A stretch of DNA of 64,000 bases from contig JBGTNI010000010.1 of assembly GCA_041743105.1 (NCBI GenBank), forward strand, positions 16,866 through 80,865. The letters run 5' to 3'. The position numbers and the translations under genes were made by a program. The notes under the pieces were generated by a model that made no database searches, was not told the DNA's origin, and worked only from the letters and a program-made list of their open reading frames with translations. This DNA comes from QHCE01 sp041743105. Lineage in GTDB: Bacteria; Actinomycetota; Actinomycetes; Mycobacteriales; QHCE01. Shown in pieces: positions 8,655 to 16,974 of this stretch. How positions within the stretch are numbered: the stretch's first letter is position 1; each line of letters begins with the position of its first letter.

Positions 8655-9191
8655 ATGCGTCTCATCGCCCTAGTTTCACTTGCGCTGCTCATCGGTGGTG
8701 CAGAGGGCCTGCCATCCGCCACTCCCGCTTTCAATGTCGCAGCGCTGCCCCCGAAAGCCGATGGCTTCGTACGACCTGTCGATGGCCCGGTGATACGCCC
8801 TTTCCAACCGGGGGAACATCGATACGCCGCAGGACACCGAGGGGCGGACTTAGCGGCCTCGGAGTCTAGCATCGTGCGGGCCGCCGGCAGCGGCACTGTA
8901 GCCGCCGCCGGCGTCGTCGCCGGACGTCCGGTGGTCTCGATCGTCCACACCGGAGGCCTGCGTACCACGTACGAACCGATCGTGCCGCGGGTTCGTACCG
9001 GCCAGCACGTGACAACCGGTCAGCCGATCGGGGTGTTGCTGCCTGGTCACGCCGGATGCGCCCACGAGGCATGCCTGCATTGGGGTCTGCGGCGCAGCGC
9101 CCCAGACGGCGAGAAGTACCTCGATCCGCTGCTGCTGCTCGGGGCGGGCACGGTCCGCCTCAAGCCGCTCCAGCCCGGCGACGTGCCCTGA
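8655..9191 (+). CDS. M23 family metallopeptidase, secreted
   Basis: A 178-residue protein with a short signal peptide (residues 1-18, MRLIALVSLALLIGGAEG) and one LytM/M23 domain. Zinc ligands are visible: His61 and Asp65 in HRGAD and the last His in HWG (CLHWG); the second His of the HxH pair is replaced by Leu-His spacing, as in many actinobacterial members. The family cleaves peptidoglycan cross-bridges or acts as a non-catalytic regulator. A homolog (Rv2891) sits between rpsB and xerC in M. tuberculosis, so the context is conserved. It is divergent from rpsB. Confidence 0.85.
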   Translation: MRLIALVSLALLIGGAEGLPSATPAFNVAALPPKADGFVRPVDGPVIRPFQPGEHRYAAGHRGADLAASESSIVRAAGSGTVAAAGVVAGRPVVSIVHTGGLRTTYEPIVPRVRTGQHVTTGQPIGVLLPGHAGCAHEACLHWGLRRSAPDGEKYLDPLLLLGAGTVRLKPLQPGDVP

Positions 9192-9237
9192 GCGACCGAT
9201 TCCTCAGCACAAACCGTCCAGGGCGGGCTCACCCCAC

Positions 9238-10203
9238 TCAGGCGCGGGGATGGGCCTGCTGGAAGGCGCTGCGTAACCGTTCCGCAGAGACGTGGGTGTA
9301 GATCTGGCTCGTAGCCAAGCTTGCGTGACCCAGCAGCTCCTGCACGCTACGAAGGTCGGCGCCGCCTTCCAACACATGCGTGGCCGCGGAGTGTCGCAGC
9401 CCGTGCGGCGCCAGATCGGGTGCGCCAGGCACCTGCGCCAGCGCGGCGTGCACCACACGACGTACCTCACGCTGGTCGATGCGGCGACCGCGCACCCCTA
9501 GCAGCAGCGCCGGAGTCGATGCCAGTTCGGCATCGCCACGATCTCCAGGCGCGGCAAGTAGCGCCGGACGGCCTTGCTGCAGGTATTGCTGCACGGCTCG
9601 CCACGCGGGTAGTCCGAAGGGCACGCTGCGCTCCTTGTTGCCCTTACCGATCACTCGCAACAGCAGCCGCTGCCCGTCGATCGATTCCAGGTTGAGCCCA
9701 CAGAGCTCAGCGACCCGCACCCCGGTGGCATACAACATCTCCACGATAACCCGATTGCGCAGCCCAACCGGATCGTCGTCATGCGCAACGCTGTCCATCA
9801 GCCGAGCCGCTTGGTCGGCTCTTAGCACGTCCGGGAGATCGTGCGGAAGCTTCGGGCTGCGCAGCAGTAACGCCGGATCGGCGGCTAGTTTCTTCTCTCG
9901 GTGAGCCCAGGCGGTAAACGCGCGGGCACCGGCGATCCGCCTCGCGAGGGTTGTCGGGCTGGCCCCCGTGCCGCGGAGCTTGGCAAGCCAGCTCCGAAGT
10001 GCCGGAAGATCACATGCGGCGATATCGCTTGCGCCTCGCGCCACCAGATGCTCGGCCAGGCTCACCGCATCGCCCACATAAGCACGAACAGTGTGTGGGG
10101 CCAAGCCTTTCTGCCGCAACAAGTGGTGCTCAAAACCGGCGATCAGCTTCGCCAGCGGTGCGGGAAACTCGCATCCACGCTGCGGCGATGATCGACCAGT
10201 CAC
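9238..10203 (-). CDS. xerC: Tyrosine recombinase XerC
   Basis: XerC with XerD resolves chromosome dimers at dif. The 321-residue protein has a SAM-like N-terminal core-binding domain (residues 20-105) and a catalytic domain with the expected residues: Arg in ATGVRVAELCGL, Lys in GKGNKER, HGLRHS, the second His in LGHASLATSQIYTH, and the nucleophilic Tyr in the same block. Its position next to the M23 gene matches the M. tuberculosis order, which favours housekeeping XerC over a mobile-element integrase. The start is a GTG at 10203. Confidence 0.92.
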   Translation of the reverse strand: MTGRSSPQRGCEFPAPLAKLIAGFEHHLLRQKGLAPHTVRAYVGDAVSLAEHLVARGASDIAACDLPALRSWLAKLRGTGASPTTLARRIAGARAFTAWAHREKKLAADPALLLRSPKLPHDLPDVLRADQAARLMDSVAHDDDPVGLRNRVIVEMLYATGVRVAELCGLNLESIDGQRLLLRVIGKGNKERSVPFGLPAWRAVQQYLQQGRPALLAAPGDRGDAELASTPALLLGVRGRRIDQREVRRVVHAALAQVPGAPDLAPHGLRHSAATHVLEGGADLRSVQELLGHASLATSQIYTHVSAERLRSAFQQAHPRA

Positions 10204-10290
10204 GAGACCCCCTAGCCATAAGAGCGCAACATTGCGAAACTACTCGTATTGACGATGTTTCTTCTAAACGACAGGCACTGGGGGGAGACG

Positions 10291-11133
10291 ATGGCGCGAG
10301 CGATCTGGAGCGGCTCTCTTACGTTCGGCTTAGTCAACCTGCCGATCGGCTTATTTTCTGCTACGGAGGATCGCGACGTACATTTCCACCAGTTCCAGCG
10401 TGGAACCTCTGATCGGGTGCGCTATCAACGAGTCAACGAGCGAACCGGCAAAAAAGTTGAGTACGCGGACATCGTGAAAGGCGCTGACGTCGACGGTAGC
10501 TACGTTCTGGTCTCCGACGACGAACTCGAACAGATCGCGCCGAATAGCTCTCGCGCCTTGGAAATAACCGGATTTGTGGACTTAGAACAAATAGATCCGA
10601 TCTACTTCCAAAAAACGTACTACCTTGCGGCAAGCGCCGAGAACTACAGACGCACATATTCACTGTTAATGGCCGCGTTACGCGACAGCAATCGGGCCGG
10701 AATCGCCTCGTTGGTGCTTCGTGGCAAGGAACATCTCGCAGTCGTTCGGGCATTGGGAGATGTTATGGCACTGCAGACACTGTTCTTTGTCGATGAGATC
10801 CGCGATCCCGCCACCGTGCTGGGTCCAAGCCAGACCAAGGCCGATTTCGACCGCAAGGAGCTCAGCGTGGCCAAACAGTTCATCGACGCGTTAAGCGTCG
10901 AGTGGACACCTGAGGACTATCGCGACACCTACCGTGAGCGAGTGGAAAACCTGTTGCAGAGCAAGCGTAAGGGCGACTCGGTGGTACCGGAGAAGGCGCC
11001 GCCGCCCTCGACGAACGTCATCGATCTCATGGACGCCCTGCAGCGCAGTGTCAAGGCCGCCGGAGGTAAACGCAGTCGAAGCGGCGCGTCGCGGTCGACA
11101 CAGGGCACGCGGAGCCGTAAAAAGGCATCGTGA
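10291..11133 (+). CDS. ku: NHEJ DNA-end-binding protein Ku
   Basis: Bacterial Ku homodimers ring DNA ends and recruit LigD for non-homologous end joining. The 280-residue protein begins MARAIWSGSLTFGLVNLPI, diagnostic for the family, and has the core motifs FHQFQRGT, VRYQRVNERTGKKV and EHLAVVRALGDVMALQTL. The C-terminal tail is rich in Lys/Arg/Ser. ATG at 10291 has GGGGGAG 4 nt upstream; the frame extends 42 bp further 5' without a site. The LigD parts lie just downstream on the opposite strand. Confidence 0.96.
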   Translation: MARAIWSGSLTFGLVNLPIGLFSATEDRDVHFHQFQRGTSDRVRYQRVNERTGKKVEYADIVKGADVDGSYVLVSDDELEQIAPNSSRALEITGFVDLEQIDPIYFQKTYYLAASAENYRRTYSLLMAALRDSNRAGIASLVLRGKEHLAVVRALGDVMALQTLFFVDEIRDPATVLGPSQTKADFDRKELSVAKQFIDALSVEWTPEDYRDTYRERVENLLQSKRKGDSVVPEKAPPPSTNVIDLMDALQRSVKAAGGKRSRSGASRSTQGTRSRKKAS

Positions 11134-11369
11134 CCTATGCCGGAACACTGGTTCGACCTTCCGCGGCCGCACTCGCCGACGCCTCGAGGGATCGGCTCGT
11201 CTGCCTGTCGTGCGAGCGCGGCTGGGAACATTGCCACGACGCGATGGTGGTCCATACCGACGGTGAAGCAGAATGCACCGCTTCCACCGCGTGCTTACTC
11301 ACCGTGGAGCTACACATCCTCAGGGTCGGCTGTGCGGATCTACAGCCGCAGTGCCGCTGCGGCGAGTAG
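11130..11369 (+). CDS. Cys-rich small protein coupled to ku
   Basis: GTG at 11130 overlaps the ku stop (GTGA), so it is probably translated by coupling. The 79-residue product has CLSCERGWEHCHD, then ECTASTAC, then VGC and QCRCGE at the end. The CxxC pair plus later Cys/His residues suggests a small zinc-binding fold. I do not recognise a named family. It is convergent with ligD-Pol, ending 2 bp before that gene's stop. A role in end joining is only a guess from position. Confidence 0.55.
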   Translation: MTYAGTLVRPSAAALADASRDRLVCLSCERGWEHCHDAMVVHTDGEAECTASTACLLTVELHILRVGCADLQPQCRCGE

Positions 11370-11371
11370 CC

Positions 11372-12295
11372 CTATCGCCGAAAATCGACAGCCGGCAGCT
11401 TTGCGCCAGGTGCTTGCAGTGGCGCCAGGAGATCCCCGAACTTGTCGACCCGCCTTAACACGTCGCGATAATCAAACCGCAGGTCACTCTCGTGGCGGCA
11501 GCTTTCTACCTCCTGCCACGTGATCGGTGTGGAGACGAGCGCGCCAGGACGAGCTCGTAGCGAGTACGCGACCACAGTGGTCTTGGCCGGGTTGTTTTGG
11601 CTCCAGTCCAGCAACACCTTGCCGGCGCGGCGCGATCGGGTCATGGTGTCGACGACCGTCTCCGGGTGTGACGCGGTCATCTGACGGGCGAGCCTGCGCG
11701 CATAGGCCCTGGTCTGCTCGGCTCGAGTCGTCGCGACCGGAGAGTACAGCTGTAAGCCCTTGGAGCCGCTGGTTTTGACGTAGCTGTCCAGACCATCGGC
11801 GGCCAATCGCTGGCGCAGTAACAACGCTACTTCACAGCACGCAACGATGCCGGCTGGCGCACCCGGATCGAGGTCGAAGACGAGCAGATCCGGTGAACGG
11901 CGACCCCCTCGTGGCCCCACCTTCCACTGTGGCACATGCAGTTCCAGGGCGGCGAGATTAGCTGCCCACACCAAACCCGCAACATCGTCTAGTACCGCGT
12001 AGCCGGGTGGGTCCTGCTGTGTCTGAGACGACATCGACACGGCGACTGTGCGCAGCCATTTCGGAGCGTGACGTCGCGCGTCTTTGTCAAAGAATCCAGC
12101 AGCGTCGATCCCGTCAGGGCAGCGGAACATTGTGAGGATCCGATCGACGAGATGCGGCAGCAGCACCGGCGCTATCTGCTGGTAGTAGGCGATCACGTCG
12201 CGTTTGCTGAGACCGATATCGGGATAGAGCTCCTTATCTAAATTGGACAAACGTAATTGGCGTTCGCCCACTCGCACATCCACGACCTCAGACAT
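11372..12295 (-). CDS. NHEJ polymerase (LigD polymerase domain), stand-alone
   Basis: A 307-residue archaeo-eukaryotic-primase-type polymerase that adds nucleotides at broken ends during NHEJ. Visible motifs are LSNLDKELYP and LTMFRCPDGIDAAGFFDKD near the N-terminus, the metal-binding DLDPG (residues near 150), TSGSKGLQLY, and LLDWSQNNPAKTTVVAYSLR. In M. tuberculosis this domain is fused to a phosphoesterase and a ligase; here it is separate and immediately downstream of the PE-ligase gene. Its ATG overlaps that gene's stop (ATGA at 12295), so the two are translationally coupled and probably work as one unit with Ku. Confidence 0.93.
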   Translation of the reverse strand: MSEVVDVRVGERQLRLSNLDKELYPDIGLSKRDVIAYYQQIAPVLLPHLVDRILTMFRCPDGIDAAGFFDKDARRHAPKWLRTVAVSMSSQTQQDPPGYAVLDDVAGLVWAANLAALELHVPQWKVGPRGGRRSPDLLVFDLDPGAPAGIVACCEVALLLRQRLAADGLDSYVKTSGSKGLQLYSPVATTRAEQTRAYARRLARQMTASHPETVVDTMTRSRRAGKVLLDWSQNNPAKTTVVAYSLRARPGALVSTPITWQEVESCRHESDLRFDYRDVLRRVDKFGDLLAPLQAPGAKLPAVDFRR

Positions 12296-13773
12296 CAGCG
12301 CTCCTCCACAGTCCGGGTTGCAGGCACGGTGCCGCGGACCTGTGCCGGGTTCTTATCAGACCGCAGCCCCCGCCACGAGGCGTGACGCAATCGACCATCG
12401 GCAGTCCAGGATCGAAATTGCACTTCCCCTACGAGCGTCGGGTTCACCCATCGGGCGCCACGTGCCCTACCTGTCGGAACCGGCGTAACGAAGGGTGACG
12501 TCTTACGTCCTGCGCGCTCCAAGAAACGAGTTAAATCGGCTCGGACTGCCTCGCTGAACCCCGTTCCTACATCACCAATGTATGTGAGGCTCAGGTTTTC
12601 CAACGACTTTCCCGACTTCAGTCTTCTCGACCCTGGATCGGGCAGACCCAGCAGCAGCGCACCGAGCTGTCCTTTAAGCCGACCGGCTCCTTCTCGCCAA
12701 CCGCCGATCACCACCTCTTGAGTGAGAATGTTGGGAACCTTGATCCAATCCGGGGATCGCTTCCCCGGTCGATATGGCGAGTCGAGTCGCTTTGCGATCA
12801 CTCCCTCGAGTGCCTGCTCGCGGCTGGCCTGTTGTACGGCCGCGCCGGAATCGGAGTCGGAGAAGCAGGGCGGCACTGACCAATCCGAACCCGGGGGCAC
12901 TACCGACTCGAGCAGCTTCCGGCGTTGCCAGTATGGCGTACGCAGCAGCGAGTGGCCGCCGCGGTGGAGCAGATCGAAAATGAGAAAAGACACCGGGACC
13001 TCGACGGCCATCCGAGCTATCTCGGTCTGGTCGCGCAGGTGCATGCGGCGCTGTAGGACAGCAAAGCTTGGCCGACCGGCAGCATCGAACGCCACCAGCT
13101 CACCGTCGAGGAGCACCTGCGTACTTCCTATCGCGTCAACCAGGTTTTGTAGCTCGGGATAGCGTCCCGTCGTATCCGCTTCGCCCCGTCCCCACGCCTG
13201 AAAGCGGCCATCCTGTATCGAGACCAGCGCCCGGACACCGTCCCATTTGAACTCGTAGGCCCACCGCGAGCCGGCTCTGGGATTGTCGGGAAGCTCACCC
13301 AGGGTCGCTAACATCGGCGCTAGGTGGCGTGGCAGTGGCTCACTGTGCTTGTCCCCAGGCGGATCTAGCTGGGGGATCGGACGGCTCAGACAACGTAGTA
13401 GCCACTGCGATTCATCGGTGCATATGAGTAGATAGCGGCCCTGTAACCGTCGGCCCTGTAGTGACACCTCCACGTGTCGGTCGTCCCACTTGTGGGTTCG
13501 ATACGTACCTTCGTCCCAAATGCTGACATGGCCCGCACCGTATTCCCCTCGAGGAATCTCTCCGGCGAAATTGGCGTACTCCAATGGATGATCTTCGGTT
13601 CGAATGGCTAGCCGCTGTGGTCCTGGTTCGTCGGGCACTCCTTTGGGAACTGCCCACGAGACCAACACCCCGGCTCGTTCGAGCCGAAAATCCCAATGCA
13701 GCCGTCGCGCGTGATGTTCTTGAACCACAAACTTTTGCTCTCCGGAGTCGGCAACGTGAGCCGAGGGGGTCAC
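12295..13773 (-). CDS. ligD: LigD phosphoesterase and ATP-dependent DNA ligase
   Basis: A 492-residue two-domain protein. Residues about 10-130 are the 3'-phosphoesterase (FVVQEHHARRLHWDFRLE, then EIPRGEYGAGHVSIWD), which trims damaged 3' ends. Residues about 145-480 are an ATP-dependent ligase: the lysine motif is EFKWDGVRAL, followed by DGELVAFD, FLIFDLL and the EGVIAKRLDSPYRPGKRSPDWIK region in adjoining blocks. The polymerase domain is a separate overlapping gene downstream. The start is a GTG at 13773 with only a weak ribosome site. It converges with ku. Confidence 0.93.
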   Translation of the reverse strand: MTPSAHVADSGEQKFVVQEHHARRLHWDFRLERAGVLVSWAVPKGVPDEPGPQRLAIRTEDHPLEYANFAGEIPRGEYGAGHVSIWDEGTYRTHKWDDRHVEVSLQGRRLQGRYLLICTDESQWLLRCLSRPIPQLDPPGDKHSEPLPRHLAPMLATLGELPDNPRAGSRWAYEFKWDGVRALVSIQDGRFQAWGRGEADTTGRYPELQNLVDAIGSTQVLLDGELVAFDAAGRPSFAVLQRRMHLRDQTEIARMAVEVPVSFLIFDLLHRGGHSLLRTPYWQRRKLLESVVPPGSDWSVPPCFSDSDSGAAVQQASREQALEGVIAKRLDSPYRPGKRSPDWIKVPNILTQEVVIGGWREGAGRLKGQLGALLLGLPDPGSRRLKSGKSLENLSLTYIGDVGTGFSEAVRADLTRFLERAGRKTSPFVTPVPTGRARGARWVNPTLVGEVQFRSWTADGRLRHASWRGLRSDKNPAQVRGTVPATRTVEER

Positions 13774-14143
13774 GTGATCGGAGTCTGGGATTGGCTCCGG
13801 GTCCTACCGCGATTACGGCGCTGTAGATACTGGCCGAGATCACCGTGCACGTGTTCCCCCTTTTATGTCGGTTAAAGGGCTCAAATCCGGTCTGGAGTTC
13901 TTGTTTCCCGCCTGCGGCCTATCACACCTGTCCCCACGATTCTGCACTACTGACGAGAATCGCACACTCGACCGGGCTTGGATACTCCAAGAAACCACTA
14001 GCAGTGCCGCTTCGATCGCAATATCCTTGTAACAGTGCGCAACACGCCAGAATAGGTAGGTTCTCAATGACACATATCTCAGCAGGTTCGACTAGGTCAG
14101 CATTGAGCTTTCGGGGCCCGATAGGGCTCGGAGCATCGCCACG
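13774..14143. other. Intergenic region before the DUF4383 gene
   Basis: About 370 bp between divergent genes. No convincing gene or RNA was seen. It contains an ATG at 14067 with a good ribosome site (AGGTAGG, 6 nt upstream) in a frame that is open for about 33 codons. That frame may be the true N-terminus of the downstream DUF4383 protein before a frameshift. Confidence 0.4.
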
Positions 14144-14530
14144 TTGGTTGCGGCGGTGTTTATTTTAATTGGTGTGCTCGGTTTCATTCCCGGCATCACC
14201 ACCAACCTAGACCAGCTAGAATTCGCTGGCCATGAATCAGGCGCGGAGCTACTGGGACTTTTCCAAGTCTCAGTACTACATAACATCGTGCACCTACTGT
14301 TCGGTGTGGTCGGACTGGCGCTTGCCCGCTCGGTCTCGGGTGCCGTGAGGTTCCTGATCGGTGGTGGAGTCGTTTACTTGGTCCTATGGGTATACGGATT
14401 GCTGGTCGATCACGGCGGCGACGCTAACTTCGTCCCGTTCAACGATGCCGACAACTGGCTGCACCTTGGCCTGGGGGTTGGCATGATTGCATTGGGACTG
14501 TTGGCGCGACCGGCGCGCACCACCACCTAA
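14144..14530 (+). CDS. DUF4383 family membrane protein, N-terminus uncertain
   Basis: The 128-residue product has four membrane segments. The first begins at the start (VAAVFILIGVLGFIPGI), followed by the characteristic loop with LLGLFQVSVLHNIVHLLFGVVGLALAR in adjoining blocks, and ends with NWLHLGLGVGMIALGLL. These are hallmarks of DUF4383, whose function is unknown. The frame is open back to 14096 and encodes GPDRARSIATL, which resembles the usual N-terminus, but has no ATG or GTG. The best start signal is ATG at 14067 in another frame, so a frameshift around 14108-14125 is possible. TTG at 14144 is the fallback start. Confidence 0.7.
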   Translation: MVAAVFILIGVLGFIPGITTNLDQLEFAGHESGAELLGLFQVSVLHNIVHLLFGVVGLALARSVSGAVRFLIGGGVVYLVLWVYGLLVDHGGDANFVPFNDADNWLHLGLGVGMIALGLLARPARTTT

Positions 14531-14542
14531 TGAGCAAACAAC

Positions 14543-14570
14543 AAGGTGGGCCACAGCTGTGGCCCACCTT
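14543..14570. terminator. Perfect palindromic terminator after the DUF4383 gene
   Basis: AAGGTGGGCCACAG is followed directly by its complement CTGTGGCCCACCTT, a 28-bp perfect palindrome 12 bp after the stop. Confidence 0.75.
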
Positions 14571-14685
14571 CACATTCCTACCTTATCTTCGACAGCTCTA
14601 CCCGGATGCTAAACAGCAACGAATAGCATTTAATCCTGACTCCGGCGACGCACCCACGGTTTTCAGCCGGAGACTATGAACAGAC

Positions 14686-14719
14686 ACGGATGGACACCGC
14701 TTAGGCGGTGTCCATCCGT
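14686..14719. terminator. Terminator of the His-rich secreted protein gene
   Basis: Perfect 15-bp arms ACGGATGGACACCGC and GCGGTGTCCATCCGT with a 4-nt loop lie 13 bp beyond the stop of the minus-strand gene at 14733. Confidence 0.75.
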
Positions 14720-14732
14720 TGTGCTATGCACT

Positions 14733-15047
14733 TTACAGGTTCAGACTCAGGTCCAGATCCAGATTTAGACCGTCGTCATTGTAGTTATTCCGGTCGTATG
14801 AGCGGTGGTGCCGGTCTTTCCAGTTGTCGTGCGAGCTGTGGTGCCGGTCGCAGTTTTTGTGCCAGCGATCTTTCCAGTTGTCGTGCGAGCTGTGGTGCCC
14901 ATCGTTCCAGCTGTTGTGCGAGCTGCGGTGCCGATCGTTGTCGCCTAGGATGTTGAGGCTGGCCGATGCCGGAGCGGAAACGCCCACAGCGATACCGGTG
15001 GCCATCACCGTTGCTACGGCAGCCATGGCAAGTTTGCGATAACGCAT
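14733..15047 (-). CDS. Secreted His/Asp/Asn-rich repeat protein
   Basis: A 104-residue protein with a Sec signal (MRYRKLAMAAVATV... ending APASA, residue about 29). The mature part is built from imperfect repeats of the form SSHDNWKDRxHxxxDRHH, rich in His, Asp, Asn and Trp, and ends LNLDLDLSLNL. The repeats are also visible in the DNA as tandem copies of about 60 bp near 14820-14930. Histidine clusters suggest metal binding or a sticky surface protein, but no family is recognised. ATG at 15047 has GAAAGG 7 nt upstream; a longer frame upstream would destroy the signal peptide. It is bounded by its own terminator. Confidence 0.75.
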   Translation of the reverse strand: MRYRKLAMAAVATVMATGIAVGVSAPASASLNILGDNDRHRSSHNSWNDGHHSSHDNWKDRWHKNCDRHHSSHDNWKDRHHRSYDRNNYNDDGLNLDLDLSLNL

Positions 15048-15435
15048 ATCTTTACCTTTCAGTTCGGGTGGCGATCCGGCTTCTTCGTCGCTTCCCGCGA
15101 AGCTGGACCTTTCGTGCACGAGAGTGTCCTCTCGACTCTTACATTCGCGGTATTACCCCGATCGGTTGGCTCCGAACCAAAGTATTTCTGGAAACATTTA
15201 TTACCCACAGCCACTCGCCTGAACAAAACCGATCGTGCCGGCGTATTCCGCGCCGAGGTTGACCGGCTTGCCGCGGCCACCAGGACCGCCTTTATTCTGA
15301 TCACGGGTGGTCGGCTGCTCATTCGGCGGAACAGCGGCGAAGTGCTGCTGCCATCTGAGGCCTCCCGTCGCACATCGACTGATCGAATATCTGGCACAAC
15401 GGCGCGATAGGCCCAAAAGTGTAGAGAGGTGCGCT
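15048..15435. other. Divergent intergenic region
   Basis: About 390 bp between the secreted His-rich protein and the epimerase fusion. I see no supported gene, RNA or repeat; it presumably holds both promoters. Confidence 0.4.
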
Positions 15436-16899
15436 ATGCCGCGATTGCGCTACGAAACCACCGTAGAAGCGCCCATCGACGAGGTCTTCGCGTGGCACGA
15501 ACGGTCCGGAGCGGTGCAGCGCCTGCTACCACCCTGGGAGCCCATCCGCGTGACGTCGACAGAGTCGACGCGGTCGGCAGCTGCCGCTCCGCCCGATGGG
15601 AAAATCCCCTCACCGCTGGCTGTGGGCTCGTGCGTGGAGTTCGAGCTGGCAGTCCCGGGACACTTACTAGAGCTCGGTCTGAAAAAACTTGGTCTCCCCC
15701 GATGGGTCGCAGAACATACCTACTACGATCCGCCACACGAATTCCGCGACACTACGCGCAAAGGACCATTCCGCAGTTGGAAGCACCGACACCGCTTCGA
15801 GGCAACGGCCGGGGGTACCACCGTCATCGACGAGGTGGACTTCCAACTGCCCCTCGGGCGGCTCGGCGCCCTGGCAGCAGACACCTCCCAGACCCGACTT
15901 ACCCGCATGTTCGCCTACCGTCACCGGCAGCTCGCCGACGACCTCGCAGCGCACGCCCGTGCCGCCGCGCGGGGTGCCGGAAAGCTCCGGGTAGTCATCG
16001 CCGGTAGCAGCGGTCTGATCGGATCGGCACTCAGTGCTTTCCTGCGTACCGGCGGGCACGACGTGCTCACCCTGGTGCGGCGGCCTGCCCGCACGGCGGA
16101 GGAGGTCTACTGGAACCCGGAGTATGGCGTACTCGACCCGACCGCGCTGATCGGCGTCGACGCAGTGATCAACCTGGCCGGAGCACCGCTGCTCGGGCGA
16201 TGGAGCAAGAACCACAAGCTTGCCGTGCTCACCAGTCGCATCTACAGCACCACCCTGCTGTCGCAGACGTTGGCCGCACTCGCTGCCGAAAATGCCGGCG
16301 GACCGACAGTGTTGATCAACGGCTCGGCAATTGGATACTACGGCCCTGACGCAGGCTCGCGGCTGCTAACCGAGGACAGTGCCGCCGGTGTCGGCTTTCT
16401 CGCCGAGGTGGTACAGGAATGGGAGAAGGCCACCGAGGCCGCCCAGGCTGCGGGACTTCGCGTGGTACACGTACGGACCGGAGTGGTGCAGTCGCCTTCC
16501 GGTGGCGCGCTGCGAGCCCAACTTCCGCTGTTCCTGGCCGGCGCCGGGGGACGCCTCGGTAGCGGTGAGCAATGGCTGAGCTGGATCGGCCTCGACGACA
16601 TCGTGGGGGTCTTTCACCACGCGCTGACCACGCCGACACTGCACGGGGCGATTAACGCCGTCGCTCCCGAGCCGGTGACTACCGGTGAATACGCGGCGAC
16701 ACTGGCGCGAGTGCTGGGTAGACCTGCACTACTTCCGATTCCGGCGTTCGGGCTCACCTTGGTACTGGGTAGTCAGGCCGCACACGAGATGCTGCTAACC
16801 AGCCAACGGGTCGTTCCGCAACGCGCACTCGAGAGCGATTACATATTTCGCAACACCACACTCGACAGTGCACTACGTCACGTGCTGGGGCGTTCTTAG
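15436..16899 (+). CDS. SRPBCC domain - TIGR01777 epimerase fusion
   Basis: A 487-residue fusion. Residues 1-160 resemble a SRPBCC/START-like ligand-binding domain (RYETTVEAPIDEVFAWHE, then PHEFRDTTRKGPFRSWKHRH). Residues about 180-487 are a short-chain NAD-dependent epimerase of the TIGR01777 (SulA/YfcH) family with the nucleotide-binding motif VIAGSSGLIGSAL, then INLAGAPLLGRWS, NGSAIGYYG and VVHVRTGVV. Such fusions are common in actinobacteria; the substrate is unknown. ATG at 15436 has GAGAGG 6 nt upstream. The next genes (an ABC exporter) follow 75 bp later on the same strand. Confidence 0.88.
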   Translation: MPRLRYETTVEAPIDEVFAWHERSGAVQRLLPPWEPIRVTSTESTRSAAAAPPDGKIPSPLAVGSCVEFELAVPGHLLELGLKKLGLPRWVAEHTYYDPPHEFRDTTRKGPFRSWKHRHRFEATAGGTTVIDEVDFQLPLGRLGALAADTSQTRLTRMFAYRHRQLADDLAAHARAAARGAGKLRVVIAGSSGLIGSALSAFLRTGGHDVLTLVRRPARTAEEVYWNPEYGVLDPTALIGVDAVINLAGAPLLGRWSKNHKLAVLTSRIYSTTLLSQTLAALAAENAGGPTVLINGSAIGYYGPDAGSRLLTEDSAAGVGFLAEVVQEWEKATEAAQAAGLRVVHVRTGVVQSPSGGALRAQLPLFLAGAGGRLGSGEQWLSWIGLDDIVGVFHHALTTPTLHGAINAVAPEPVTTGEYAATLARVLGRPALLPIPAFGLTLVLGSQAAHEMLLTSQRVVPQRALESDYIFRNTTLDSALRHVLGRS

Positions 16900-16974
16900 T
16901 GTCATAGCCAGGCGTGGCGGGAGACGGCCACGTGAGCCGCTCTACTAAGCTCGGCGGCAATGAAAGGAGTGCGG

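Noticed and set aside
9238..10203. Integrase of a mobile element
   Set aside because: The tyrosine recombinase lies in the conserved rpsB-M23-xerC order and looks like housekeeping XerC.
13860..13920. tRNA-like segment
   Set aside because: GGGCTCAAATCCGGTCTGG looked suggestive, but no cloverleaf could be drawn.
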